Shown here: piece by piece, positions 41,150 to 49,567 of the stretch
Numbering within the stretch: the stretch's first letter is position 1
Layout: each line of letters begins with the position of its first letter
Assembly: GCA_049323655.1 (NCBI GenBank)
Contig: JBMONO010000041.1
Coordinates: forward strand, 1-64,000
From: DB1 sp049323655
GTDB lineage: Bacteria; Desulfobacterota; Desulfobulbia; Desulfobulbales; SURF-16
Length of the DNA stretch: 64,000 nt
Reading direction: 5' to 3'
The notes under the pieces: model-generated
What the model was told of the DNA's origin: nothing
Seen by the model: the letters and a program-made list of their open reading frames with translations, nothing else
Databases searched by the model: none
Translations under genes and position numbers: made by a program

Positions 41150-43345
41150 CTATTTTCTTTTTGCCTCGATGACCTGATCGAGCTGCCGTACATGCTGCAG
41201 CAGGGTGGTCAGATGGTCGATGCTGTTCACCTCCAGGACAATGGTGATTCTGGCGATATTGTCCTTTGCCGTGTGTGCCTCCACATTGAGAATGTTGGCA
41301 TCGTCGTTGGTGATGGCGTTGCAGATGGCCACCAGCAGTCCCTTGCGGTCGTGGGCGACGATCTGAATCTGGGCCCGGTGCTGGGTTCTGGTCGAGCTCG
41401 ACCAGCTCACCTCGATGCGCCGTTCCGGATCAGTGGCCAGCAGGTTGGGGCAATGGGCCTTGTGGACCGAGATGCCGCGGCCGGCGGTGATGAAGCCCAT
41501 GATTTCGTCACCCGGCATAGGCAGACAGCACTGGCTGATCTTGATCAGCATGTTGTCGATCCCGTCGATGATAATGGCGTCGCCCCGGGCCGGTCTCGGC
41601 GGAGTGGTCGGTGCTTCGATGGGGATTTCCGGCGCTGCCGCCGCTTCTTCTTCCTGTTTCTGTTTTCTGATTTCCGGCGGTAGCAGCAGATCGACGAGTT
41701 GTTCGGGCCTGATTTTGCCGGAACCCACCTTGCGCAGAAGCTCTTCGAGGGCATTGGCGTTGGCCCGCTTGAGGATTTCCTTCAGGTGGCCGGTTTTGAT
41801 CAACCGCTTCAAGCTCTGATTGTGCTTGCGCAGCTCTCGCTCACAGATTTCCTGACCAAGTTTGAGGCTTTTTTCCATCTCCTCCTGGCGCAGCCATTGG
41901 CGGATACGGTTTTTGGCCCGGCTGGTTTTGACCAGGGCGAGCCAGCCCCGGCTCGGTTGCTGGTGAGGAGATGTGAGGATTTCGACGACATCGCCGGTGT
42001 GCAGTCTGGTTTTCAGCTGCACCAGGCGTCCGTTGATCTTGGCCCCGGTGCAGCGGTTGCCAACCTCGGTGTGGACCGCATAAGCAAAATCGAGCGGTGT
42101 GCTGCCCTCTGGCAGCTCCTTGACCTCGCCGTTCGGGGTGAGAACATAGATTTCACCGTGGTGCAGCTCGCCCTTGAAGACCTCGAGAAATTCCTTCGGG
42201 TCTTTGAGTTCCTGCAGCCAGTGGATGAGCTGTTTGAGCCACTGGAAGAGCTTGGCATCCTTGGAGGAGATGGCGGTTCCTTCCTTGTAGGCCCAGTGGG
42301 CGGCAATGCCCTCCTTGGCTATTTTGTCCATCTCCTCGGTGCGGATCTGGATTTCCATGAAATCGCCGTGCGGGCCGATGACCGAGGTGTGCAGGGATTG
42401 GTACATGTTGGACTTCGGAGTGCTGATAAAATCCTTAAAGCGGCCGTCGATGGGGACCCAGAGGGAATGGACGAGCCCCAGGGCCTCGTAGCATTCCCGG
42501 ACGGTCTGGACAATGATGCGGAAGGCCACCTTGTCGTAGACCTTTTCCAGAGGAATGCGCTGGGCCAGCAGTTTGCGATAGATGGAGTAGAGATGTTTGG
42601 GGCGGCCGAGGATGCGGAAGCTGGTCAGTCCCTGTTCCCGCAGCTTGGCGGAGAGGATCTCCTTGATCTCCTCGACGTAACGGGCGCGGTCGTTGGTCGA
42701 AGAATCGACCCGGGCGGCCAGATCCTGATATTCCGCCGGATGGAGCTGGGCAAAGGCCAGATCCTCCAGCTCCCGTTTCATCCAGTCGATGCCGAGTCGG
42801 CTGGCGAGCGGCGCGTAGAGATCCATGGTCTCGGCGGCGAACGATTGCTTTTCCGCCGTCGGGATGTCCATCAGGTGCATGAGATGGAGGCGGTCGGCGA
42901 GTTTGACCAGCAGGATCCTTATGTCCGAACTCATGGCCAGCAGCATCTTGCGGATATTCTCCGCCTGGTACTCAAGATTGGCGCTGTCCTCGATGCTGTT
43001 GATCCGGCTGACGCCGGAGACGATGGCCCGGACATCGGCACCGAACAGCTCCTCCAGTTCCTTTTCCGTGGCCGTGGTGCCCGGCTCCTTGAAAACACCG
43101 TGAAGCAGTCCGGCCTGCAGGGTTTCCAGATCAAGCTGCATGGAGGCCAGGGTGTGGGCCACGGCAAGCGGGTGAAGGATATACGGGATACCGCTTGCCC
43201 GCTTGCGGGTGCCGTGGATTTTCACGGCATAGTCATAGGCCTTGCGCAATGCGGCAATATCGCGGGCAGGCAGGTAACCCTGGGCCCGGCGGACAAGGTC
43301 GTCGATGGCAAGCGGCTCGCTGGTGAGAGGAACGTGTTGCGCCAT
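41150..43345 (-). CDS. relA: RelA/SpoT-family (p)ppGpp synthetase with degenerate hydrolase domain
   Basis: About 731 residues with the Rel layout: HD region (~30-180), synthetase (GRPKHLYSIYRK; GRFKDFISTPKSNMYQSLHTSVIG; MEIQIRTEEMD), TGS (IYVLTPNGEVKELPEGSTPLDFAYAVH) and C-terminal ACT. The synthetase residues look intact. In the HD region the canonical HD and ED pairs are changed: LLHGVFKEPG reads H82-G83 and K86-E87 where HDxxED is expected. Hydrolysis of (p)ppGpp is therefore doubtful, making this a RelA-like synthetase. ATG 43345 lies 18 bp after the proS stop; ATG 43375, overlapping proS, is the alternative start. Confidence 0.92.
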   Translation of the reverse strand: MAQHVPLTSEPLAIDDLVRRAQGYLPARDIAALRKAYDYAVKIHGTRKRASGIPYILHPLAVAHTLASMQLDLETLQAGLLHGVFKEPGTTATEKELEELFGADVRAIVSGVSRINSIEDSANLEYQAENIRKMLLAMSSDIRILLVKLADRLHLMHLMDIPTAEKQSFAAETMDLYAPLASRLGIDWMKRELEDLAFAQLHPAEYQDLAARVDSSTNDRARYVEEIKEILSAKLREQGLTSFRILGRPKHLYSIYRKLLAQRIPLEKVYDKVAFRIIVQTVRECYEALGLVHSLWVPIDGRFKDFISTPKSNMYQSLHTSVIGPHGDFMEIQIRTEEMDKIAKEGIAAHWAYKEGTAISSKDAKLFQWLKQLIHWLQELKDPKEFLEVFKGELHHGEIYVLTPNGEVKELPEGSTPLDFAYAVHTEVGNRCTGAKINGRLVQLKTRLHTGDVVEILTSPHQQPSRGWLALVKTSRAKNRIRQWLRQEEMEKSLKLGQEICERELRKHNQSLKRLIKTGHLKEILKRANANALEELLRKVGSGKIRPEQLVDLLLPPEIRKQKQEEEAAAAPEIPIEAPTTPPRPARGDAIIIDGIDNMLIKISQCCLPMPGDEIMGFITAGRGISVHKAHCPNLLATDPERRIEVSWSSSTRTQHRAQIQIVAHDRKGLLVAICNAITNDDANILNVEAHTAKDNIARITIVLEVNSIDHLTTLLQHVRQLDQVIEAKRK

Positions 43346-43362
43346 TCCCTGCCCGTTACCCG

Positions 43363-45084
43363 TCAGTTGCCGCATTCTGCCATGGCGGCGGCGATCATCG
43401 TTTTAATCTGTGCGGTTGCCTGGGGCATGGGTACGGTGACGGTTGCCCCGTTTTTCCGTTCCCGGATCTCGATTATGCCGTTTTCCTTGAGGTTTTTGCC
43501 GGCAGTCACCCGCAGAGGGATGCCGATGAGATCGGCGTCTTTGAATTTGATCCCCGGCCGTTCGTCGCGGTCGTCGAAGAGCACGTCAATGCCCTGGGCC
43601 CGGAGCTCCTGGTAGAGTTGTTCCGCAGCAGTGGTGATCTCCTTGTCTCCTGCGGCAAGATCGAGAAGGACGACCTGAAAGGGGGCGATGGGCATGGGGA
43701 AAATGATACCGTCCTTGTCGTGATTCTGTTCGATGGAGGCGGCCACCGTGCGGCTGACACCGATGCCATAGCAGCCCATGACAAAGGAGGTCTCCCGGCC
43801 CTGATCGTCGAGAAAGGTGGCGTGCAGCGCCTCGCTGTAGGTGGTGCCGAGCTTGAAGATGTGGCCGACTTCGATGCCGCGGGTCAGCGAAAGCGCACCG
43901 CCGCAGACAGGACAGCGATCGTCTGCGGTGACCATGCGCAGATCGGCGGAGCGGCTGATGGTGAAGTCGCGGCCGATAACGACGTTTTGCAGGTGAAAGT
44001 TTTTTTCGTTGGCGCCGACGGTGAAATTGATCATCTTCAGGACTTCCAGGTCGGCAACCAGGGGCAGGGCGAGATCGACCGGACCCAGATAACCGGTGGG
44101 AACGCCGGTGCAGTCGAAAGTTTCCTGGTCGTCGGCCAGCCGGACCTCGGTGGCGCCGAGCAGGTTCTGCAGCTTGACCGGCTGCACCTCGTGGTCGCCA
44201 CGCAGCAGGACGGCCACCGGAGCCCCGTCTGCCATATAGATCATGGCTTTCACCAGCTGCCGCGGCGCGATGCCGAGAAATTCGCAGACCGCGGTTACCT
44301 TGCGCTTGCCAGGCGTCTCCACCTTTGTCAGGGGCAATGGCTCCACCGGGGTCGAGGGCGCGCTTTCCATGGCCCTGGCCTTTTCCATGTTGGCGGCATA
44401 GGAGCATTGGGCGCAGATGACCAGCGTGTCCTCGCCGGTGTCGGCCAGCACCATGAACTCATGGGAAAAGCTGCCGCCGATGGTGCCGGAGTCCGCTTCC
44501 ACGGCCCGGAATTTCAGGCCGCAGCGGGTGAAGATGCGGTGGTAGGCATAGCTCATCTTTTCGTAGGTGACTTCTGCGCCCCTCTCCGTGGCATCGAAAC
44601 TGTAGCCGTCCTTCATGATGAATTCCCGGCCCCGCATCAGGCCGAAACGGGGACGGATCTCATCGCGGAACTTGGTCTGGATTTGGTAGAGATTGACCGG
44701 CAGGTTGCGGTAAGAGTGGATGTTCTTGCGGACCAGATCGGTGATGACCTCCTCGTGGGTGGGACCGAGGCAGCTTTCCCGCTCATGGCGGTCGGTGAAA
44801 CGCAACAGCTCGGGACCGTATTTTTTCCAGCGGCCCGATTCCTGCCAGAGATCGGCCGGCTGCACCATGGGCAGCAGCAGTTCCTGGGCGCCGGCATTGT
44901 TCATCTCTTCCCGGACGATCTGCTCCACCTTGCGGAGGGATTTGAGGCCGAGAGGAAGATAGGAATAGATGCCGGAGGCGAGTTTACGGATAAAGCCGGC
45001 GCGCAGCAGCAGTTTGTGGCTGACCACCTCGGCCTCGGCGGGTGTCTCTTTCAGGGTCGGTAACAGCAGTTGGGTAAAACGCAT
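43363..45084 (-). CDS. proS: Prolyl-tRNA synthetase
   Basis: A 573-residue class II synthetase of the bacterial type. Motif 2 (FRDEIRPRFGLMRGREFIMKD) and motif 3 (GCYGIGVSRTVAASIEQ) bracket an insertion editing domain of the YbaK type (KVTAVCEFLGIAPRQLVKAMIY...), which hydrolyses mischarged Ala-tRNA(Pro). The anticodon-binding domain ends the protein (APFQVVLLDLAA). It is preceded by ispG with a 24-bp gap and followed by relA, a plausible operon. Confidence 0.96.
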   Translation of the reverse strand: MRFTQLLLPTLKETPAEAEVVSHKLLLRAGFIRKLASGIYSYLPLGLKSLRKVEQIVREEMNNAGAQELLLPMVQPADLWQESGRWKKYGPELLRFTDRHERESCLGPTHEEVITDLVRKNIHSYRNLPVNLYQIQTKFRDEIRPRFGLMRGREFIMKDGYSFDATERGAEVTYEKMSYAYHRIFTRCGLKFRAVEADSGTIGGSFSHEFMVLADTGEDTLVICAQCSYAANMEKARAMESAPSTPVEPLPLTKVETPGKRKVTAVCEFLGIAPRQLVKAMIYMADGAPVAVLLRGDHEVQPVKLQNLLGATEVRLADDQETFDCTGVPTGYLGPVDLALPLVADLEVLKMINFTVGANEKNFHLQNVVIGRDFTISRSADLRMVTADDRCPVCGGALSLTRGIEVGHIFKLGTTYSEALHATFLDDQGRETSFVMGCYGIGVSRTVAASIEQNHDKDGIIFPMPIAPFQVVLLDLAAGDKEITTAAEQLYQELRAQGIDVLFDDRDERPGIKFKDADLIGIPLRVTAGKNLKENGIIEIRERKNGATVTVPMPQATAQIKTMIAAAMAECGN

Positions 45085-45108
45085 GGGTATCCTTCGTCTC
45101 TGGAGAAA

Positions 45109-46182
45109 TTATTTGTTCTTTTTTTCTGCGGCCATGGCATCGATTTCGGTGAGAAAGACCTGAAGAAGATGCTTTTCCGGCACCTTCTGGACCAGGGTGC
45201 CTTTTTTGAAGATGATGCCGACTCCCTTGCCGCCGGCAAGGCCAATATCGGCCTCTTTGGCCTCGCCGGGACCGTTCACCACACAGCCCATGACCGCAAC
45301 CTTGAGCGGGGCGTCGATCTTCTGGATGTGTTCCTCGACCTTTTCCGCCAGGCCGAAGAGATTGATCTGGCAGCGGCCGCAGGTCGGACAGGAGATCAGT
45401 TCCGGCCCGCGCTCACGGATGCGCAGGCAGCGGAGCAGCTCATAGGAAACCCTGATCTCCTCGATTGGATCGCGGGTCAGAGAGATGCGGAAGGTGTCGC
45501 CGATCCCCTCATAAAGAAGCATGCCGAGCGCCACGCTCGATTTGACCGTACCGGCGATGAGCCCGCCCGCCTCGGTCACTCCGAGATGGAGCGGGTATTC
45601 ACACTGGCCGGCAAGGAGACGGTAGGCCGCCACCGTGGTCAGGGTGTCCGACGATTTAAGCGAGATCTTTTGCTCAAAGAAATGGACTTTTTCCAGCAGG
45701 CGGATGTTGCGGATGGCGCTTTCCACCAGGGCCTCAGCCGTGGGATGGCCATGGCGGGCGAGGATGTCCTTTTCCACGGAACCGGAGTTGATTCCGACCC
45801 GGATCGGCACGTGATGAACCTTGGCGGCAGCCACCACCTTGCCCAGTTTTTCCGGGCCGCCGATGTTGCCGGGATTGATGCGGATGCCTTGGGCACCGTT
45901 TTCCATGGCAGCCACCGCCAGGCGGTGATCGAAATGGATGTCGGCAATAAGAGGGATCGTGATCCGGTCACGAATGGTGCGGATCGCCTCGGCCGCTGCC
46001 AGGTCCGGCACCGCCACCCGGATGATCTCGCAGCCGGCGTCCGCCAGACGACGGATCTGCGCCACGGTCGCTTCCACGTCGCGGGTGTCGGTGTTCGTCA
46101 TGGACTGGACAGCGATGGGGGCGCCGCCGCCGATGGCGACCGGGCCCACCTTGATCTGTTTGGTCGGTTTTCGTATGATCAT
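45109..46182 (-). CDS. ispG: 4-hydroxy-3-methylbut-2-en-1-yl diphosphate synthase
   Basis: A 357-residue GcpE/IspG. The TIM-barrel start VAIGGGAPIAVQSMTNTDTRD and barrel segments VPLIADIHFDH and INPGNIGG are conserved; the C-terminal ferredoxin-like domain carries the [4Fe-4S] cysteines in SCPTCGRCQ and MGCVVNGPGEAKEAD. It reduces MEcPP in the MEP isoprenoid pathway. ATG 46182 matches the family start; the frame continues 75 bp upstream without similarity. A fragment resembling the left end of the MITE family lies about 50 bp upstream. Confidence 0.96.
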   Translation of the reverse strand: MIIRKPTKQIKVGPVAIGGGAPIAVQSMTNTDTRDVEATVAQIRRLADAGCEIIRVAVPDLAAAEAIRTIRDRITIPLIADIHFDHRLAVAAMENGAQGIRINPGNIGGPEKLGKVVAAAKVHHVPIRVGINSGSVEKDILARHGHPTAEALVESAIRNIRLLEKVHFFEQKISLKSSDTLTTVAAYRLLAGQCEYPLHLGVTEAGGLIAGTVKSSVALGMLLYEGIGDTFRISLTRDPIEEIRVSYELLRCLRIRERGPELISCPTCGRCQINLFGLAEKVEEHIQKIDAPLKVAVMGCVVNGPGEAKEADIGLAGGKGVGIIFKKGTLVQKVPEKHLLQVFLTEIDAMAAEKKNK

Positions 46183-46232
46183 AATCTGCAGACTATACCT
46201 GCTTTTTCTGAAACTTTTAAGTCGGAAATGAA

Positions 46233-46247
46233 GATGGTCTCGCAAAA
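46233..46247 (+). repeat. Solo left-end fragment of the MITE-like family
   Basis: GATGGTCTCGCAAAA matches the left terminus of family 1 and family 2 elements, but the internal arms and right end are absent. It lies between ispG and the DUF2065 gene. Confidence 0.4.
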
Positions 46248-46322
46248 AAAACGGCAAACAAAGGAAAACGGAGACGGTCTTCCCTGTTGAATTCCGCCGG
46301 CGCTCCTGCTAGTATGGCGGCC

Positions 46323-46520
46323 ATGAAATTTCTCGTCTCTCTCATCGGGGTGGTGCTGATCCTTGAAGCCCTGCCCTATGTCGCCTTTCCCGAGGCTATG
46401 CAGAACTGGCTGAAGCAGGTCTCCGCCATGGATCCGGCGGTTCTGCGGGTCATCGGTCTGCTGGCCATGGGCGGCGGTCTCCTGCTCTGCTATGTTGCCC
46501 AGCGGACCACTCTGCTGTAG
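46323..46520 (+). CDS. Small membrane protein, DUF2065 family
   Basis: A 65-residue protein with two hydrophobic segments (KFLVSLIGVVLILEALPYVAF; LRVIGLLAMGGGLLLCYVAQ) separated by PEAMQNWLKQVSAMDPAV, the pattern of YjeT/DUF2065 proteins. The function is unknown. ATG 46323 is the likely start; ATG 46314 is possible, and neither has a strong ribosome site. It ends 25 bp before queA. Confidence 0.75.
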   Translation: MKFLVSLIGVVLILEALPYVAFPEAMQNWLKQVSAMDPAVLRVIGLLAMGGGLLLCYVAQRTTLL

Positions 46521-46545
46521 AGCCTCTTTTTGTCTGCCGATACCC

Positions 46546-47724
46546 ATGTCTGACCCGATTCCTTCCCTCTATGATCTCGATTCGTATCATTACGAGTTGC
46601 CGCCGGAACGGATCGCCCAGCATCCGGCCCCGGAACGCGACTGTTCCAGGCTGCTGGCCTGCCGGCTCGACAGCGACGCCATCACCGATCACCTCTTCAC
46701 TGATGTTGTTGATTTCCTCTCCCCCGGCGATCTGCTCGTTGTCAACAACACCCGGGTCTTCCCGGCCCGCTTGCTGGGAAGAAAGGAGAGCGGCGGCCGG
46801 GTCGAACTTCTCGCCCTGCACTACCCGCAGGAAGCCGACCATAGAGACGGGCTCGGCGCAGCGGGGATGAGCCGGGCTGAGGTCACCGGACTCCTGCGTT
46901 CGTCCAAGGGCTGCCGAAACGGACAGCGGATCATCTTTGCCGATGACCTCTCTGCTGAGGTCATCGAGACGCTGGGCGAGGGAAAGGCCCGGCTGCTGCT
47001 GCACTATTATGGGGATCTGGCCCTGCTGCTCGACCGTTACGGTCGGTTGCCGCTGCCGCCCTATATCCGACGGGAAGAGGGGGAGGAGACGGAGGACCGA
47101 CAGCGCTATCAGACGGTGTTCGCCGCGATGACCGGCGCGGTTGCCGCGCCGACCGCCGGACTGCATTTCACCCCTGAACTGCTTGCCAGGCTGGCGGACA
47201 AGGGGGTGGCGCGGGCGAGCGTGACCCTGCATGTGGGGTACGGCACCTTTGCCCCGGTGCGGGTACAGGATATCCGCCAGCACCGCATTCACGCAGAATA
47301 TCTTGTCGTCACATGGGAAACAGCAGAGCGGATCAACGAAACGCGGCGGAGAGGGGGGCGAATCTGGGCGGTGGGCACCACCACGGTCCGGGCTCTGGAG
47401 TTTGCCGCCGATGAAACCGGCCGGGTCCATGCCCGCGAGGGCTGGTGTGATCTTTATATCTATCCCGGTTATCGTTTTAAGGTGGTGGAGAATCTCATCA
47501 CCAACTTTCACCTACCCGGCTCGTCCCTTCTTTTTATGGTCAGCGCCCTGATCGGCCGTGAGAAGCTGCTTTCCTGCTACCGTCATGCCCTGGCGCACAA
47601 ATATCGGTTTTTCAGCTATGGCGACGCGATGATCATTGCGGGGGAGAAGGGAAATGGCGGCGAAGGGAAACAAGAAAAACAGGAGTCAGGCATCAGCAAG
47701 GACCGTATTCTTCCTGACTCCTGA
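46546..47724 (+). CDS. queA: S-adenosylmethionine:tRNA ribosyltransferase-isomerase
   Basis: A 392-residue QueA with the family blocks SLYDLDSYHYELPPERIAQHP, DRYGRLPLPPYI, AAPTAGLHFTPEL, HVGYGTFAPVR and NFHLPGSSLLFMVSALIG. It makes epoxyqueuosine at tRNA wobble position 34 from preQ1 using the ribosyl group of SAM. ATG 46546 matches the family start. The last ~25 residues (KGNGGEGKQEKQESGISKDR) look like an extension beyond the family end and are encoded partly by an 11-bp inverted repeat, suggesting that a repeat insertion altered the 3' end. Confidence 0.95.
   Translation: MSDPIPSLYDLDSYHYELPPERIAQHPAPERDCSRLLACRLDSDAITDHLFTDVVDFLSPGDLLVVNNTRVFPARLLGRKESGGRVELLALHYPQEADHRDGLGAAGMSRAEVTGLLRSSKGCRNGQRIIFADDLSAEVIETLGEGKARLLLHYYGDLALLLDRYGRLPLPPYIRREEGEETEDRQRYQTVFAAMTGAVAAPTAGLHFTPELLARLADKGVARASVTLHVGYGTFAPVRVQDIRQHRIHAEYLVVTWETAERINETRRRGGRIWAVGTTTVRALEFAADETGRVHAREGWCDLYIYPGYRFKVVENLITNFHLPGSSLLFMVSALIGREKLLSCYRHALAHKYRFFSYGDAMIIAGEKGNGGEGKQEKQESGISKDRILPDS
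47680..47723. repeat. 11-bp inverted repeat across the 3' end of queA
   Basis: CAGGAGTCAGG, 22 bp, CCTGACTCCTG: perfect. The right arm includes the first bases of the queA stop codon, and the MITE copy 5 begins 13 bp later. It has no T-run. Confidence 0.7.
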
Positions 47725-47736
47725 CTCCCGAGCTTT

Positions 47737-47860
47737 GATGGTCTCGTAAAAAGTGAAAATTAACCGCAGAGCACACAGAGATAACTAATAGTAATTAAAG
47801 ATGTTTTCTCTATGTTCTCAGTGCGCTCTGTGGTGAAAGAAGACTTTTTACGGGTTTGTC
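47737..47860 (+). mobile_element. MITE-like element, family 1, copy 5 (shortened)
   Basis: 124 bp, GATGGTCTCGTAAAAAGTG to ACGGGTTTGTC; part of the left arm is deleted. Flanks are AGCTTT and AGCTCT, five of six identical, an aged target duplication. It fills the convergent gap between queA and the FmdB-like gene. Confidence 0.85.
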
Positions 47861-47864
47861 AGCT

Positions 47865-48140
47865 CTAGGAAGCCGCTGCGCAGGGGCAGGAGGCGGATGC
47901 CTTGTCGCAGCCGCCGGTGGCCGGCGTGGCGGCTGGGGATGAATCGCATTTTCCGGATTTGCAGCTCGAATAGCCGTCGGCATACCAGCCGCCGCCCTTG
48001 AGGTGGAAGGCGCTGTTGGAGATCAGTTTTTTCAGGCTGCCATGACAGTCCGGACAGGTGGTGAGCGGTTCGTCGGCAATGCTTTGCCATGCCTCCGTCA
48101 CCTTGTTGCATTTCTCGCATTCGTACTCGTAAATAGGCAT
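47865..48140 (-). CDS. FmdB-family zinc-ribbon protein
   Basis: A 91-residue protein beginning MPIYEYECEKCNKVTE with a second pair CPDCHGSLKKLIS, the FmdB-type zinc ribbon, then the family HLKGGGWYADGY segment. The tail is a low-complexity Cys/Ala/Ser stretch (SCKSGKCDSSPAATPATGG...). The role is unknown; a regulatory role has been proposed for the family. GGGAGAACGC lies upstream of ATG 48140. The paralogue at 15325 is shorter and lacks the GGGWYADGY segment. Confidence 0.88.
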   Translation of the reverse strand: MPIYEYECEKCNKVTEAWQSIADEPLTTCPDCHGSLKKLISNSAFHLKGGGWYADGYSSCKSGKCDSSPAATPATGGCDKASASCPCAAAS

Positions 48141-48347
48141 TTGCGTTCTCCCTGAAAAAATATACTTTCGTGAAACGGGTTAAAATGTAATAGTTAGTGG
48201 TGAAAGCAGGAAACCGCGTTGCCCGGAGGGGTGACGCGGTGCGGATGATATCTGATTTTCTGACAGCGTTGAAATAGTAATGTTGACCAGTGTCTCTGTC
48301 AACAGGCAGTTGATATTTTTCATGGAGTCCGGTGGGGAGGGAAAAGG

Positions 48348-48659
48348 GTGCAGCAGATACTGAGCCTGCAGGCCGCCGAGGGAATGGTGCTGGCCAAGGA
48401 TGTCTTTACGGCGGATGGCCGGGTGCTCTGCGGTAAGGGGACAGTGCTGACTGCGTCCATGATTGAGCGTTTTGTCAGGATGGAGGTGAGTCACATCACC
48501 GTGGAAGGGCATCCGGTTCATGTTGAAGGGGAAAAGACCCTGGAGCAGGAACTGGCTGACATTGAAAAGCGATTCTCCCGGGTCGGGCATGTGCCGCCCC
48601 TCATGTATGTCAAAAAGAGAATCATGCAACGCAGGATTGCGAGCAGAAAAGGCGTGTGA
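48348..48659 (+). CDS. Small conserved protein preceding an HDOD gene
   Basis: A 103-residue protein starting with GTG (MQQILSLQAAEGMVLAKDVFTADGRVLCGKGTVLTASMI). The sequence AxGMVLAKDVxxxDGRVLxxKGxxLT is typical of a short element found N-terminal to, or next to, HD-GYP and HDOD domains. No catalytic motif. GGGGAGGGAAAAGG provides a good ribosome site. Its stop overlaps the next ATG by one base, so it is coupled to the HDOD protein. Confidence 0.75.
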   Translation: MQQILSLQAAEGMVLAKDVFTADGRVLCGKGTVLTASMIERFVRMEVSHITVEGHPVHVEGEKTLEQELADIEKRFSRVGHVPPLMYVKKRIMQRRIASRKGV

Positions 48660-49534
48660 TGGAAGACAAACGGCAGTCGGATTTCCGCAAGGCGTTGCGG
48701 GAAGTGAAGAATCTTCCCACTCTGCCCGGCATCATCGCCAAGTTGACCAGGATGGCTGAGGATCCGGACACGACCACGGAACAGATGGGCAAGGTGATCA
48801 GCAAGGACCATATCCTCGCCGCCAAGCTGCTGAAACTGGTCAATTCCGCCTTTTACGGCTTTCCCCAGAAGATCAGCTCCCTTAACAGTGCCATCATTCT
48901 GCTCGGCTTCAATGTCATCAAGAGTCTCATCATCAGTTCGTCGATTTTTGAACTGATGGAGGCGCAGGATGTCGAGTTGTGGGAGCATTCCCTCGGTTGC
49001 GCCGTTGTCTGCAGTGTGCTGGCCAAGCGGCTCAATGTCAGCGACCCCGAGGAGGTGAGCACTGCCGGGCTTATCCATGATATCGGCAAGGTGGCGATCA
49101 AGATGGAGCTTTCCGCCGAATATGCGGCGATCGGGCAGATCGTTCATGACAAGCAGATCAGCAGACTTGCCGCCGAAAGCGAATTGCTCGGCCTCGATCA
49201 CGCCGAAGTAGGCGGCTGGCTGGCCAAAAGCTGGAATCTGCCCCCGAAGCTGGTGGAACCCATTGCCTGCCATCACAATCCGAAGGATGCAAGGGACGAA
49301 AAGATTGCCACGGCAATTATTCATTTCAGCGATATTCTGATCCGTGGACTCGGCTATGGTCATGGTGACGATATCTGGGTGCCGCCCTTGAGCAAGAGTG
49401 CCTGGGAGACGCTGAACCTCACGGCCCAGGATATCGATGAGATCATCGAAGAGGTTGAGGAAAAGCTGTGGGATGTCAAAGGGTTCAGTCTGGAAATCCA
49501 GGCCGGAGCGGAAGGCGCTCCTGTTTCCTTATAA
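48659..49534 (+). CDS. HDOD domain signalling protein
   Basis: About 291 residues. The HDOD domain spans nearly the whole protein: LPTLPGIIAKLTRMAEDPD, the KLLKLVNSAFYGF helix, SLNSAIILLGFNVIKSLI and AGLIHDIGKVAIK, where the HD pair is present. HDOD proteins usually act as signalling scaffolds rather than hydrolases. The ATG 48659 overlaps the preceding stop; GTG 48656 is possible. It is followed 33 bp later by a GGDEF-like protein, giving a three-gene signalling set. Confidence 0.9.
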   Translation: MEDKRQSDFRKALREVKNLPTLPGIIAKLTRMAEDPDTTTEQMGKVISKDHILAAKLLKLVNSAFYGFPQKISSLNSAIILLGFNVIKSLIISSSIFELMEAQDVELWEHSLGCAVVCSVLAKRLNVSDPEEVSTAGLIHDIGKVAIKMELSAEYAAIGQIVHDKQISRLAAESELLGLDHAEVGGWLAKSWNLPPKLVEPIACHHNPKDARDEKIATAIIHFSDILIRGLGYGHGDDIWVPPLSKSAWETLNLTAQDIDEIIEEVEEKLWDVKGFSLEIQAGAEGAPVSL

Positions 49535-49567
49535 CAACGGGCAGGGGGAAATTACTCCGGAATCGAT

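Noticed and set aside
41699..43615. 638-codon frame antisense to relA
   Set aside because: It mirrors relA and the end of proS; the product shows no family similarity while the opposite strand encodes intact Rel motifs.
43618..45063. 481-codon frame antisense to proS
   Set aside because: Shadow of proS codon bias; proS has complete class II motifs.
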